This document shows positions 52,030 through 61,232 of a stretch of 64,000 nucleotides of DNA, piece after piece. This stretch comes from Alphaproteobacteria bacterium (GTDB lineage: Bacteria; Pseudomonadota; Alphaproteobacteria; Micavibrionales; Micavibrionaceae), in the NCBI GenBank assembly GCA_020442385.1, contig JAGRKE010000011.1, forward strand, positions 21,917 through 85,916, given 5' to 3'. The position numbers and the translations under genes are program-made. Each line of letters opens with the position of its first letter. Within the stretch, counting starts at the first letter, position 1. The notes beneath the pieces are model-generated. The model was given only the letters and a program-made list of their open reading frames with translations. It did not search any database and had not been told where the DNA came from.

Positions 52030-52551
52030 TTAATATCTTTGTAGGCCGTCTTCGACATAGCCGCAGCGGCGGTCGCCATCCAGACACAGCACTGCGCCGA
52101 CCAGAATCTGGTAGTGGGATTTATCCGGCTCGATCCCCGTTTCATCGGAGATATCGACAATTTCATTGGCGCATTCGACAAAGGCGCTGCGCATAGCTTC
52201 GGCCGGAAAGTCCCCTTGCGAAGCGGCCGTGGCGGCGGCGCAATGCTCCTTCAAATCTTCAATCGCTGCCTTTTTACCGCGCTTATCCAAATTGGCGCCG
52301 TAATTGGCGGCCATCACCAGCGTCGATTCGGATACGGCAGCCAAACACTCCTGCGTTTCCCAATGTTCAGGGCAGAAATTAGCCACTTGCGCGGCGTGGT
52401 CAGTTGCGGCTTGACTGGGGGCATTGTCCCGCGCGCCGGGTGTAGCTGTGCGTTTATTGTAATAGGACTGAGCATAGCTGTAATTTGTCCATGTGAAAAA
52501 AATAAGCGCGGCTATGGACAAAGCGCGGCCGATACATACAGAATATTTCAT
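52030..52551 (-). CDS. secreted cysteine-rich protein of unknown function
   Basis: 173 residues. The signal peptide ends near NYSYAQS. The mature part has about seven cysteines (FCPEHWETQEC, HCAA, VECAN, CLDGDRRCGY), suggesting disulfides in the periplasm. Helical; no recognised domain. It lies alone before the symporter gene on the other strand. No terminator is clear. Confidence 0.65.
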   Translation of the reverse strand: MKYSVCIGRALSIAALIFFTWTNYSYAQSYYNKRTATPGARDNAPSQAATDHAAQVANFCPEHWETQECLAAVSESTLVMAANYGANLDKRGKKAAIEDLKEHCAAATAASQGDFPAEAMRSAFVECANEIVDISDETGIEPDKSHYQILVGAVLCLDGDRRCGYVEDGLQRY

Positions 52552-52618
52552 AACAGTCCTTTCGATGACGGTCAGTACATTTTATCATTGCCGCGATTGA
52601 AAAAGAAAGTTTGTAAAA

Positions 52619-54013
52619 ATGCTCATCAGCTTTTTTGTTTTTTTTGCACTTTTTACCGCCGTGGGAATCATCTCGGCTTTTTGGCGCAAGGAGACGGTGG
52701 ATGATTATTTGCTGGCCAGCCGTGAAGTTCCGGCTTGGCTTGTCGGCTTATCTTTCGGCGCAACCATTTCCAGTGGCGCAACTTTTATCGGCTTTGCGGG
52801 CCTCGCGTATCATTCGGGAATCACGGCGATTTGTGCGACCGGCGGCATTATGCTCGGCGATATTCTGGGCTGGTTTATTGCGGGTGATAAAGTGCGCAGC
52901 GTCTCAGAGGCCAAACATATCCGCACTTTTCCGACGTTGGTGGGCAAGCTGGGCGGGCAGGATTTTCACAAGATCACGATTATTACTTCGCTGCTGACTA
53001 TTGTGTTTATGGGGACTTATTGTGCGGCTCAATTGGTCGCGGGGGCGAAGGTTGGTCAGGCCCTGTTCGGTTGGGATTTTGAATATTTCGTCGTCATCGG
53101 CGCGCTGGTGCTGCTTGCCTATTGCTGGGCGGGGGGCATCCGTGCCTCCATCTGGACCGATGCGCTCCAAGCCATCATTATCTTTGCCTCGCTGGCGATT
53201 TTGATTGTCTCAGGCTTGCAGGCGGTCGGGGGGGTAGGCGCGCTGTGGACGCAGCTCGCCGTGATTGATCCGGGCCTGACCAATCCGTTGCAATTTAAAT
53301 TGCTGCCTGTTTTGGTGGGCTGGTTCTTTTTCGGGGTCGGAATTTTGGGCCAGCCGCAATTGATGGTGCGGCATATGGTCGCGCGCTCGGCCAAAGATAT
53401 CAAAACCGCGCGCGGGATTTACATTACATGGCGCACAATTGTGCTGGCGATGGCGGTGCTTAGTGGTCTCATTGCGCGCTTACTGATCCCTGAGGCGGAT
53501 GTGTTTGACCCTGAGCTTTCGATCCCGCAGCTCTGGCAGGATCTATTGCCGCCGGTTTTGGTCGGCCTGCTGATTGCCGGGCTGTTCTCCGCCACTATGT
53601 CCACGGCTGATTCTTTGCTGCTCGCCGCGTCCTCATCGCTGACGCAGCATCTGGTTCCCAAATGGCGCGATTCATATTTCTTCGCGCGCATCGGCACGAT
53701 TTTGATTATCACGCTGATTGTTGGAATCGCTCTATTTGCCATGAAGGGCGTTCTGGCGCTGGTCATTGTTGCGTGGGGCGGATTGGCGGCCAGCATCGGC
53801 CCGCTGATGGTGGTGCATTTGCTCGGCGGGCGGCCCAGTCAAAGCACCGCGCTGGTCATGCTTTTTACCGGGCTGGGCGTGACGGTGCTCTGGCGCTACG
53901 GGCTGCATCTGGATAAACAACTGATGGAGCTTGTCCCCGGCATGCTCAGCGGCTTCGTGGTATATGTTTTATCAAGTGCGAAAAATAGGTTTCCTAAGCA
54001 AGCAAACGAGTAG
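52619..54013 (+). CDS. sodium:solute symporter family protein
   Basis: 464 residues of an SSS transporter with about 12-13 hydrophobic helices. Characteristic parts are DYLLASREVPAWLVGLSFGATISSGATFIGFAG near the N-terminus (Na+ site in helix 1) and GLFSATMSTADSLLLAASSSLTQHL (helix 8 region with sodium-coordinating Ser/Thr). PutP-like members import proline or other small solutes; substrate here is not known. The end overlaps the convergent decarboxylase-SET gene by 20 nt, but on the opposite strand. Confidence 0.9.
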   Translation: MLISFFVFFALFTAVGIISAFWRKETVDDYLLASREVPAWLVGLSFGATISSGATFIGFAGLAYHSGITAICATGGIMLGDILGWFIAGDKVRSVSEAKHIRTFPTLVGKLGGQDFHKITIITSLLTIVFMGTYCAAQLVAGAKVGQALFGWDFEYFVVIGALVLLAYCWAGGIRASIWTDALQAIIIFASLAILIVSGLQAVGGVGALWTQLAVIDPGLTNPLQFKLLPVLVGWFFFGVGILGQPQLMVRHMVARSAKDIKTARGIYITWRTIVLAMAVLSGLIARLLIPEADVFDPELSIPQLWQDLLPPVLVGLLIAGLFSATMSTADSLLLAASSSLTQHLVPKWRDSYFFARIGTILIITLIVGIALFAMKGVLALVIVAWGGLAASIGPLMVVHLLGGRPSQSTALVMLFTGLGVTVLWRYGLHLDKQLMELVPGMLSGFVVYVLSSAKNRFPKQANE

Positions 54014-55670
54014 CATCGCTTTGTTTATCTTCCAGAGAGGCTAAATAGTTTTGCCCGTCAACATTAATGGCTTCAGCGCGGCCCGTGATCCACATGCGGC
54101 AGTTTGAGGCCGGGCACAGACAAGGAAACTGTCGAAACAGTACATCTTCTGTGGAGGCATAATCCATAGTCAGAGGCTCTCCGGCTTTGATATCTTTGAT
54201 GCAGTAAATCTGATTTTGATGCATATCTAAAACGCTGTTGGGGTCACAACTATGCAGCAAATAACCAATAAAATGCGGGTCATGCAGATGCAGCGTTGGT
54301 GAAATTTGCAATGTGTGTTGTTTGATGTCGATGCCTTTTATGCCTGTAAAAGCGCCGATTATTTCTCCACGTTTAAAGTCACGCTGGGCGATGACTCCGT
54401 CGCCAAACTCTTCGCATGTCACGCGTTTAATATTTTTTGCGGAGGGGAACAGGGCAAGCTCTTCGGCTGTAAATTCACATTGCTCGAGAAAGGATTGCGG
54501 ATAGATACAAGGGCTCGCGGGCGCTTTTTTCTTTTGCGTTGTATAGCTTTTGAGTGTTTCAAAGCCGTTGAGCGTCGTCGAGTATGTAGTGGTGTAAGCG
54601 CCGGTGTAGGCCAGAACAATTTTGTCGCCGTCTTGCAGCGAGATCGGAAGCTGGTAATTAAAACAGTCATTGTATAGGACATCGTTTGAGTCACAGGTTT
54701 GCCCGGCCAAAATCACATGTTTGGTCTTTCCTGTTTTAAAAGACAGGGCTGGGTAATCAATTTTTTCTTCAACCAACCCTCCATATCGCCCGATATCTAG
54801 ATAAACCCAATTCGGATGTCCGGCTTCATAGGGCGGCGCGACTTGGACGACCTCGGTTAAAATGAATCCCGCATCGCCGACCATATAACGGCCTGGCTCT
54901 GTATAGATGAGGGGCGCGGTTTCAAAATAGGCATCGACGTATTTCAAAATTGCAGCAGCGAATGTTTCAATGCCGGGAACGTCATGGCGGTAGCGAACGG
55001 GAAATCCGCCACCCACATCCAGAATGCTGAGTGGATGTCCGGCCTTTTCCAATGACTTAAAAATTTCTGCAACCTGCTGCGTTGGTTTTTCCCAGGCCTT
55101 GGGCTCAAGCTGCTGCGAGCCGGTGTGAAAAGAAACTCCATAAGGCACAAGTCCCATAGTGGGCGCTTGCAGCAGCCATCTTTCAGCATTATCCGGCAGA
55201 GCCCCGAATTTAACGGTTAACGGCGATACTGCGCCCGCGCCGTCGGCAAAAATTCGGCAAATAACATGAGCGCCGGGCGCCGCGCGCGCGATTTTTTCAA
55301 GATCCGTATATTCGTCAAAAACAAATTGCCTAATGCCGCGCTCAAAGGCGGCTCTGATCTCATTCTCTTTCTTCAACGGATTGCCGTAGAGAATCGTATT
55401 GGTCGGCGCGCCGGCGGACAAACACATATCAATTTCGTTTACGCTGGCTACTTCGAAATATCCACCTTCCGCCACTAGACGCTTTAAAACGGCAGGCTCA
55501 GGGTTGGCTTTGATGGCATAGTAATGATGTGCCCGCGGCATGGCTTTTTGCAGCCGTTTAAAATTGTCGGCCACCTTGTCTAGGTCCATAAGCAGATAGG
55601 GTGTTTTATGCGGGTGTGTTTCAAAATATTTGAGGATATGAGCGGGTAAATCAACTGTGTTCATAAACAC
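53994..55670 (-). CDS. fusion: PLP-dependent decarboxylase (ornithine/lysine type) plus SET-domain methyltransferase
   Basis: 558 residues in one frame. Residues about 25-385 are a fold type III decarboxylase: Lys54 in HHYYAIKANPEP forms the PLP Schiff base; FHTGSQ (His182), ILDVGGGFP, TEPGR (residues 258-261) and the catalytic Cys326 in GQTCDSNDVL are present. Those signatures match bacterial ornithine/lysine decarboxylase-like enzymes. Residues about 414-535 are a SET domain: GDGVIAQRDFKRGEIIG, the knot motif LLHSCDPNS (471-479), the catalytic Tyr504 in EPLTMDYAS, and a Cys-rich post-SET (Cys517, 519, 524). A SET domain joined to such a decarboxylase is the unusual part. The gene is one unbroken reading frame, so it is not a sequencing frameshift of two neighbours. 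Confidence 0.9.
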   Translation of the reverse strand: MFMNTVDLPAHILKYFETHPHKTPYLLMDLDKVADNFKRLQKAMPRAHHYYAIKANPEPAVLKRLVAEGGYFEVASVNEIDMCLSAGAPTNTILYGNPLKKENEIRAAFERGIRQFVFDEYTDLEKIARAAPGAHVICRIFADGAGAVSPLTVKFGALPDNAERWLLQAPTMGLVPYGVSFHTGSQQLEPKAWEKPTQQVAEIFKSLEKAGHPLSILDVGGGFPVRYRHDVPGIETFAAAILKYVDAYFETAPLIYTEPGRYMVGDAGFILTEVVQVAPPYEAGHPNWVYLDIGRYGGLVEEKIDYPALSFKTGKTKHVILAGQTCDSNDVLYNDCFNYQLPISLQDGDKIVLAYTGAYTTTYSTTLNGFETLKSYTTQKKKAPASPCIYPQSFLEQCEFTAEELALFPSAKNIKRVTCEEFGDGVIAQRDFKRGEIIGAFTGIKGIDIKQHTLQISPTLHLHDPHFIGYLLHSCDPNSVLDMHQNQIYCIKDIKAGEPLTMDYASTEDVLFRQFPCLCPASNCRMWITGRAEAINVDGQNYLASLEDKQSDATRLLA

Positions 55671-56055
55671 GAAACTCCGTAAAAAAGTTACACAAGTCCC
55701 ACGTCCCGCTCGCTTTCAAAGACCATGAGCATCAGGCCGTATGATTTTTTGAGTATCTACATGTTTTGGGATTTATTGCAATATGTATTTTTTAGAAGAA
55801 GAATTTTCTTAACACCATGTAAAACAACAATAAAAATAGTTCAAAGATTGACTTTCCGATTTATTTGTAGGACTATATTCCTTCTAATTAAAACCAAAGG
55901 TGGCTGCACTATGTCTACTCCCATCCCCCGCCCCCCTAAAATCAAAAAACGAAAAGAAGGATTGAGGGATTTTCATTTTAAATCAGTGGGTTGTGATGCG
56001 GTTCAAATTCGCGTAAAACGGGATAGGCATTGCACAACAAAAAAGGGATTTCATC
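55671..56055. other. gap with AT-rich control region
   Basis: 385 nt without a convincing gene. A short frame at 55911 (STPIPRPPKIKKR) would continue into the next gene's other frame and I do not accept it. A possible promoter TTGACT at 55848-55853, 17 nt, GACTAT (55871-55876) would serve the 56056 gene with a 170-nt leader. Confidence 0.4.
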
Positions 56056-56814
56056 ATGAGCGTAACAAAAACATTAATGACCGTTGGTACAGTGGGTTTT
56101 CTCGCGGTGTTTGGCGGCGGGGTGTATGTAATGATGAATTTAGGCTCCATCGCGCAGCAAGTGACGGAGCGCTACGCCAGCCAGACTTTGGGCGTGGATG
56201 TTGATATTTCCTCGATGAGCGTGTCACTGCAAGAGCGCACGGCCAAAGTGGTCGGGCTAACGATCGGCAACCCGCCGGGTTTTGATAAGCCGCATGCGGT
56301 GCGCGTGGAAGAAATTGATATCACGCTCGGCTCCATCAGTAAGGAACTGATTACTTTCAAAGACATTGTCGTGCGTGGCACGGATGTGAATGTCGAGGTG
56401 AAGGAGCAAACCACAAATTTGCAAACCATTCAGAAAAATATTAAGCCCGCGCCGAAGGAGCCCGCGGTGGAGGCGAGCGGCGCGGAAAAGCTCAAGGTGA
56501 TTATCAACCGGCTGGAACTGGCGGGCTCGCAGGTTAATCCGAGCGTCACCTTGCTGAGTGCGCAGGATTTATCGCCGGTGACGATTGATCAGATTTTGCT
56601 GACCGGGATCGGTCAGCGCGAGAACGGGATTCTGGTGCGCGATGCGATGGCGCAGGTCTCCCGCCAGCTTTTGAAGAAGTTCAGTGACGCGGCGGCGAAT
56701 GGCGGTTTTTATCAGGGCATGTCATCCGAAGCTTTGCAGGAAATGGGCGTGAGCCAGATCAATCAGATCAAGGATCAGGTGGGCCAGAAACTCAAAGGCT
56801 TGTTCGGGAATTAG
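56056..56814 (+). CDS. AsmA-like envelope protein
   Basis: 252 residues. One N-terminal transmembrane helix (TVGTVGFLAVFGGGVYVMMNLG) is followed by a periplasmic beta-rich region with the AsmA pattern (VDVDISSMSVSLQERTAKVVGLTIGNPPGF), where short repeated strands describe alternating structure. Shorter than full AsmA. These proteins are linked to outer-membrane lipid transport; here that is by similarity only. A GGGATTTCATC leader lies before ATG. Confidence 0.65.
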   Translation: MSVTKTLMTVGTVGFLAVFGGGVYVMMNLGSIAQQVTERYASQTLGVDVDISSMSVSLQERTAKVVGLTIGNPPGFDKPHAVRVEEIDITLGSISKELITFKDIVVRGTDVNVEVKEQTTNLQTIQKNIKPAPKEPAVEASGAEKLKVIINRLELAGSQVNPSVTLLSAQDLSPVTIDQILLTGIGQRENGILVRDAMAQVSRQLLKKFSDAAANGGFYQGMSSEALQEMGVSQINQIKDQVGQKLKGLFGN

Positions 56815-56817
56815 TTT

Positions 56818-58206
56818 TTAGTCGGCCGCTTGGCGCTGGCCTTCCGTCTTTAGGCAAGTGCGCCAGCTGATCCAGTGCGAGAGCGCGCCGCTGAGCACAT
56901 TCGCTCCGGCCAATGCTCCGAAAACGCCGATCACGCCGAAATACAGGCTTCCGACATATGCCCCGATCAGGGTGAGCGCGGCTTTGCCGACAATCATCAT
57001 AAAGGACCGCTCGGGCATGCCCATCGCATTAAAGGCCGAGCTCCAACCGAACACCAAATTTCCAAAGGCGTAGGAAAACGGCACGATCCAGAAGAATAAG
57101 ACGCTGTAATGAATAACGATCGGGTCGTCGGAAAACGCGCCTGCGATTTGGCGCGCAAACAGGCCAAGAATGATAGCCGCTGCAAACGACCAATAGAGAT
57201 TGAACTTAATCGCCATATTGATCGCGCCATGAACGCGCTCATAAATCTTCGCGCCCCAATTTTGTCCGACAACGGGCGCGAGACCTGTGGCGAGCGCAAT
57301 AATCGTCAGCATGGCAAAGGCCTCAATGCGCGTGGCAACGCCGTAGGCCGCAACCACTTCTGCGCCAAAGCCCGCCAGCATCGCAAGAATAACCGCATTG
57401 CCGGCCGGAACGATCGTGTTGGTAATGCCCGCAGGCAAGGCAATCACACCAAGGCGCTTCAAAGAGTCTTTGACTTTATCCAGATGCAGGCTGCTTAAAC
57501 AGATCAGTTTTTCCCGCACAATCAGGAAATACAGGCCGAGCACCATCCCGCAAATATAGGCGATCACGGTAGCGATTGCCGCGCCCTGAACGCCATAGGC
57601 GGGCAGGCCGAATTTGCCGAAGATGAAGATCGGGTCGAGCACGATATTCACGATTGAAACCGTGGTCATGACAATCGCCGGGTGCATGGCGTTGCCGGAT
57701 GCGCGGATGGCGGAATTTCCGTTCATCGGAATCGCAATCAGGCAATAGCCAAGCAGCCAGATCGGCATATACTCATGGATAATGGCGAGCATCTGCCCAT
57801 CCGCGCCCAGCGCCCTGAATACAGGATCGAGAAAAATATATGTCAGGGCGGCAAAAACAACAGATGTAATAAAGGCCAGAATGACCGCGTGTTGAACGAC
57901 GCGCTTCACATCCTCTTTTTGTTTCTCACCAATCAGGCGTGAGACGACAGATGAAACGGCAATGTTCAATCCGAAAATCAAATGCGTTAGCAGCATGGTG
58001 ACCGGGAAGGTGAAACTGATCGCCGCCAGCTCTTCCGTACCCAAAAGCCCGATGAAATAGGTATCGGCTAGCTGCACGCTGATCACGGCAAAAATGCCCC
58101 AAATCATCGGCAGGGTGAGGCGGATCAAATGCTTGTGTATCGGACCCGTCGTTAGGTCGCCCTTATTCTTATAGGGTAGGTCTTTTTTCGAAATTAATTT
58201 TGCCAA
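56818..58206 (-). CDS. MATE family multidrug or metabolite efflux pump
   Basis: 462 residues with 12 hydrophobic helices in two repeated halves. The N-terminal part has LIRLTLPMIWGIFAVISVQLADTYFIGLLG and the second half TNTIVPAGNAVILAMLAGFGAEVVAAYGVATRIEAF, both typical of DinF/NorM-like MATE pumps that use Na+ or H+ gradients. Substrate unknown. The stop is only 4 nt from the preceding gene's end on the opposite strand. Confidence 0.92.
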   Translation of the reverse strand: MAKLISKKDLPYKNKGDLTTGPIHKHLIRLTLPMIWGIFAVISVQLADTYFIGLLGTEELAAISFTFPVTMLLTHLIFGLNIAVSSVVSRLIGEKQKEDVKRVVQHAVILAFITSVVFAALTYIFLDPVFRALGADGQMLAIIHEYMPIWLLGYCLIAIPMNGNSAIRASGNAMHPAIVMTTVSIVNIVLDPIFIFGKFGLPAYGVQGAAIATVIAYICGMVLGLYFLIVREKLICLSSLHLDKVKDSLKRLGVIALPAGITNTIVPAGNAVILAMLAGFGAEVVAAYGVATRIEAFAMLTIIALATGLAPVVGQNWGAKIYERVHGAINMAIKFNLYWSFAAAIILGLFARQIAGAFSDDPIVIHYSVLFFWIVPFSYAFGNLVFGWSSAFNAMGMPERSFMMIVGKAALTLIGAYVGSLYFGVIGVFGALAGANVLSGALSHWISWRTCLKTEGQRQAAD

Positions 58207-58537
58207 GAGCGCGCCGCCTTTTTTTTGAAGTTTTTTCGTATTTATTGCAGCTATATGTAGACCTTCAGTGCCCTGACATCAATAAAAAGAACAAATTTTT
58301 TACGCATAGGTATAGGCCAAAAATTTTTCTTAAGCACATGAAAAACAATAAAAAATACCCACAACCATAACCCAAAGTATTAATTTACATAAAATATTAA
58401 CCAAATTAACGTAGAATTGGCTAGTGTGCGGGGTTTCGGAGGTGGAAGCGTTTTTTAGGCGCGGCAATCTAATAAAAATACACCATCCAACCTAAAATAT
58501 GTGAGAGCTCATAAAAAGAATTTAAGAGTGGGAAAGT
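58207..58537. other. AT-rich gap before the RTX-like gene
   Basis: 331 nt, strongly AT-rich, with no credible frame. GTGGGAAAG before the ATG at 58538 may act as ribosome site. I see no clear promoter or repeat beyond A/T tracts. Confidence 0.35.
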
Positions 58538-60178
58538 ATGCCAACATCGGGTGATGATTTCATTTTCTTTGAAGGTGCTGAAGAGCAGTTGAGCGTCACG
58601 CTCATCAACCCCTATAGCGGGGAAGAAATCGTGATCGATCAGGTCATGAATGTAAATCAGGGAATATATGACGGGCTAGAGGGGACGGATACGCTCCTCT
58701 TTTCCAATTTGGGTGATGCGTTGTTCTTGGTCGATGAGAATGGCGATATTATGATTCAAAATATCGAACAATTTTTCGCCGGTGCAGGCGGCGATATCAT
58801 CAATCTTGCCGATGCGAATGTGACCTACGGAAATGTTTTTATTTCAGGCGGCAGCGGCGGCGATATCCTTTGGGGCAATGTCGGTGACGACCAGATTTTC
58901 GGCTCTGATGGTGATGATATTATAAATGGTGGCTATGGCTATGATTTTCTCGATGGCGGTGCGGATAACGATGAAATCCGCGGCTCTTACGGCGATGATG
59001 AGATATATGGCGGCGCTGGCGATGACACGCTGTATGGCGGTAATGCCACACCGCTGATGTTCGTTGATCGTGATTTTGTCGATAATGTTGTTTTCCCTGA
59101 GTTGCAATCGGGCGTGAATGTTGGTGCGACTGCTTCACTAGGGATCAGCAATAATAACCTCACTGTTGATTTTGACGCGCAAGTAAGCTTGACCTTCCGT
59201 GAGGGCTTTGCCGGGTATAACAATACGCTGGGTATGTACCGCATCGGCGCGAATGGTGAGATGGAAGCGGCGCAAATTCTCTACACCAATGTGAAGGATG
59301 TTGGCCTGAACACCGCGCAGATTATAGATTTGCCTGTGGGTGAGAATGGCGGCGAATATGCGTTTTTCATTATTGCCAATGGCGACCGCGTGAATGGCGA
59401 ATATAACGGACTTGATAATATCAACGATCCGGGCGCGATCCGCTTTGTGTATGATTTTGGCGGTGCAAATGAACGTGATGCACTGATTACCGATAATGGC
59501 GGCGATATCACCATTGTTTATGATGATGGCGTGAGTGTGCAAGCTCTCGGCGGCTATCACTACCACACGACCGAGCGTGGCGGTGATGCGAACTTGAACT
59601 GGGATGGTGAGACTCATGCCCTGTCCGGCCTTGTGGATGCGGAGAATCCTGATTTGTTGCGCATTGGCTTTGAAGATTTGCCCAATCTGGGCGATGCGGA
59701 TTATGAAGACGTGCTGTTTGATATCAATGTGCTTGAGCTTACTGTCGATAACAGCGAGCAGGGGAATGACATTCTGGTCGGTGGTGCGGGCGCAGATTTG
59801 ATCTATGCCGAGGCCGGGGATGATATTATTGTCGGCGGCGCGGATGATGATGTTCTATTTGGCGGCGCGGGCTCTGATACGTTCCTTTTCCAGTCTTTTG
59901 ACGGCAGCGTCGATACGATCAAAGATTTTGAAAGTGGCATCGGCGGGGATGTAATCAACATTACCGATCTTCTGGAAGGCTTTGACCCGATGAGTGATGC
60001 GCTTTCTGATTTTGTGCAGCTTTCAAATAGCGGCGGTAACACCCAAGTGCTGGTCAATGCGGACGGCATGGGCACAGATTTTGTTGCGATTGCGATGATT
60101 GAGGGCGGCGCAGGCGCGTCCCTTGCGAACCTGATTAATAATGGCAATATCGTTGGCGATCAGGCTCTTGTGATTTAG
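58538..60178 (+). CDS. RTX-type calcium-binding secreted protein, type I secretion substrate
   Basis: 546 residues. Two blocks of GGxGxDxxx nonapeptide repeats (residues about 103-172, e.g. GGYGYDFLDGGADND, and about 407-447, GGAGADLIYAEAGDD) bind calcium. Between them is a DUF4114-like beta domain, ending in the motif FEDLPNLGDADYEDVLFDI. The C-terminal 100 residues resemble the type I secretion target region (GSDTFLFQSFDGSVDTIKDFE). There is no N-terminal signal, as expected for type I export. No ABC transporter or HlyD genes are in the window, so the exporter must be elsewhere. Confidence 0.9.
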   Translation: MPTSGDDFIFFEGAEEQLSVTLINPYSGEEIVIDQVMNVNQGIYDGLEGTDTLLFSNLGDALFLVDENGDIMIQNIEQFFAGAGGDIINLADANVTYGNVFISGGSGGDILWGNVGDDQIFGSDGDDIINGGYGYDFLDGGADNDEIRGSYGDDEIYGGAGDDTLYGGNATPLMFVDRDFVDNVVFPELQSGVNVGATASLGISNNNLTVDFDAQVSLTFREGFAGYNNTLGMYRIGANGEMEAAQILYTNVKDVGLNTAQIIDLPVGENGGEYAFFIIANGDRVNGEYNGLDNINDPGAIRFVYDFGGANERDALITDNGGDITIVYDDGVSVQALGGYHYHTTERGGDANLNWDGETHALSGLVDAENPDLLRIGFEDLPNLGDADYEDVLFDINVLELTVDNSEQGNDILVGGAGADLIYAEAGDDIIVGGADDDVLFGGAGSDTFLFQSFDGSVDTIKDFESGIGGDVINITDLLEGFDPMSDALSDFVQLSNSGGNTQVLVNADGMGTDFVAIAMIEGGAGASLANLINNGNIVGDQALVI

Positions 60179-60203
60179 CAATAATTCAGACATTCTTGTG
60201 CGC

Positions 60204-61229
60204 ATGGATCTATCTGTGAGCACACTCTTTCATCCATTCCAAAAAGGAATTTTAAACTGGCCGGAGACGGGCCAGAGCGTGCTGTTTATGCATGCGCAGA
60301 CGCATGTGGATTTGGGGCTTTTAGGCCCCTCTGCGGCGCTGTATCAGCCCTTTAAACCCTATGCGATGGATCTGGAGAGTTTAGGGCATAGTGCGGCTTC
60401 TGGTATTCCTGATGGCTCCTATGACATGGTCTTGGCGCTTATGCCCAAAAACAAGGATGAGGCGGCCTATATCGCTGCGCGCGCGCTATTGATGCTGCGG
60501 CCCGGCGGGTTGTTTGTCTGCGCCGCTGATAATAAGGCGGGCGGTGGACGACTTAAAAAAATGCTGCAAAATTTCGGTCTTGCGGGCGTGCAAGATGACT
60601 CTAAAAACAAAGCGCGCGTATGCTGGGCGAGAGTGGATTCTTATGATGAAAAAGCGGTGAAATCGGCGCAAAAGGCTGGGGATAAGCAGGCGGTTCTGGG
60701 CGGTGATTTCATCTCTCAACCCGGTATTTTCGGCTGGAATAAAATCGATAAAGGCTCTGAAATTTTGCTGCGCTTTTTGCCTGATAATTTAAAAGGACGC
60801 GGCGCAGATTTCGGATGCGGCTACGGCTATCTCAGCGCGCACATTGTAAAAACTCATGGCGGCGTGGAGAGTCTTCTGGCGGCGGATGCGGATGCACGCG
60901 CGTTGGAATGCTGCGCAGAGACGCTCTCAAAAATTGCTGCACAAACAAGATGTGAATTTTTATGGCGGGATTTAACCCGCGATATAAGCGGCCTTGAAAA
61001 TCTGGATTTTATTGTGATGAACCCGCCCTTTCATGAAGGCAAGGCCACCGATATATCAATCGGAAAAACCTTCATATACAACGCTTATAAGGCGCTAAAG
61101 CCCGGCGGCGCGCTTTATATGGTCGCCAATGCGCATTTGCCCTATGAGGGCGTTTTGGATGATCAGTTCAGTGCGGTAGATAAGATATTTGAGGGCGAGG
61201 GCTTTAAAATTTTTGCTGCAAAAAAATAA
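60204..61229 (+). CDS. RsmC-like class I methyltransferase
   Basis: 341 residues; a GTG two codons upstream is also possible. The N-terminal half is a degenerate methyltransferase-like domain, and the C-terminal half has the SAM motif GADFGCGYGYLSAHIV and the catalytic NPPF as VMNPPFHEGKA. This layout is the RsmC/RlmG pattern (16S G1207 or 23S methylation). It follows the RTX gene closely but is probably unrelated to it. Confidence 0.85.
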   Translation: MDLSVSTLFHPFQKGILNWPETGQSVLFMHAQTHVDLGLLGPSAALYQPFKPYAMDLESLGHSAASGIPDGSYDMVLALMPKNKDEAAYIAARALLMLRPGGLFVCAADNKAGGGRLKKMLQNFGLAGVQDDSKNKARVCWARVDSYDEKAVKSAQKAGDKQAVLGGDFISQPGIFGWNKIDKGSEILLRFLPDNLKGRGADFGCGYGYLSAHIVKTHGGVESLLAADADARALECCAETLSKIAAQTRCEFLWRDLTRDISGLENLDFIVMNPPFHEGKATDISIGKTFIYNAYKALKPGGALYMVANAHLPYEGVLDDQFSAVDKIFEGEGFKIFAAKK

Positions 61230-61232
61230 GGC

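Noticed and set aside
55911..56204. short frame beginning MSTPIPRPPKIKKR
   Set aside because: It has no stop before running into the 56056 gene in a different frame and looks random after the first 30 residues.
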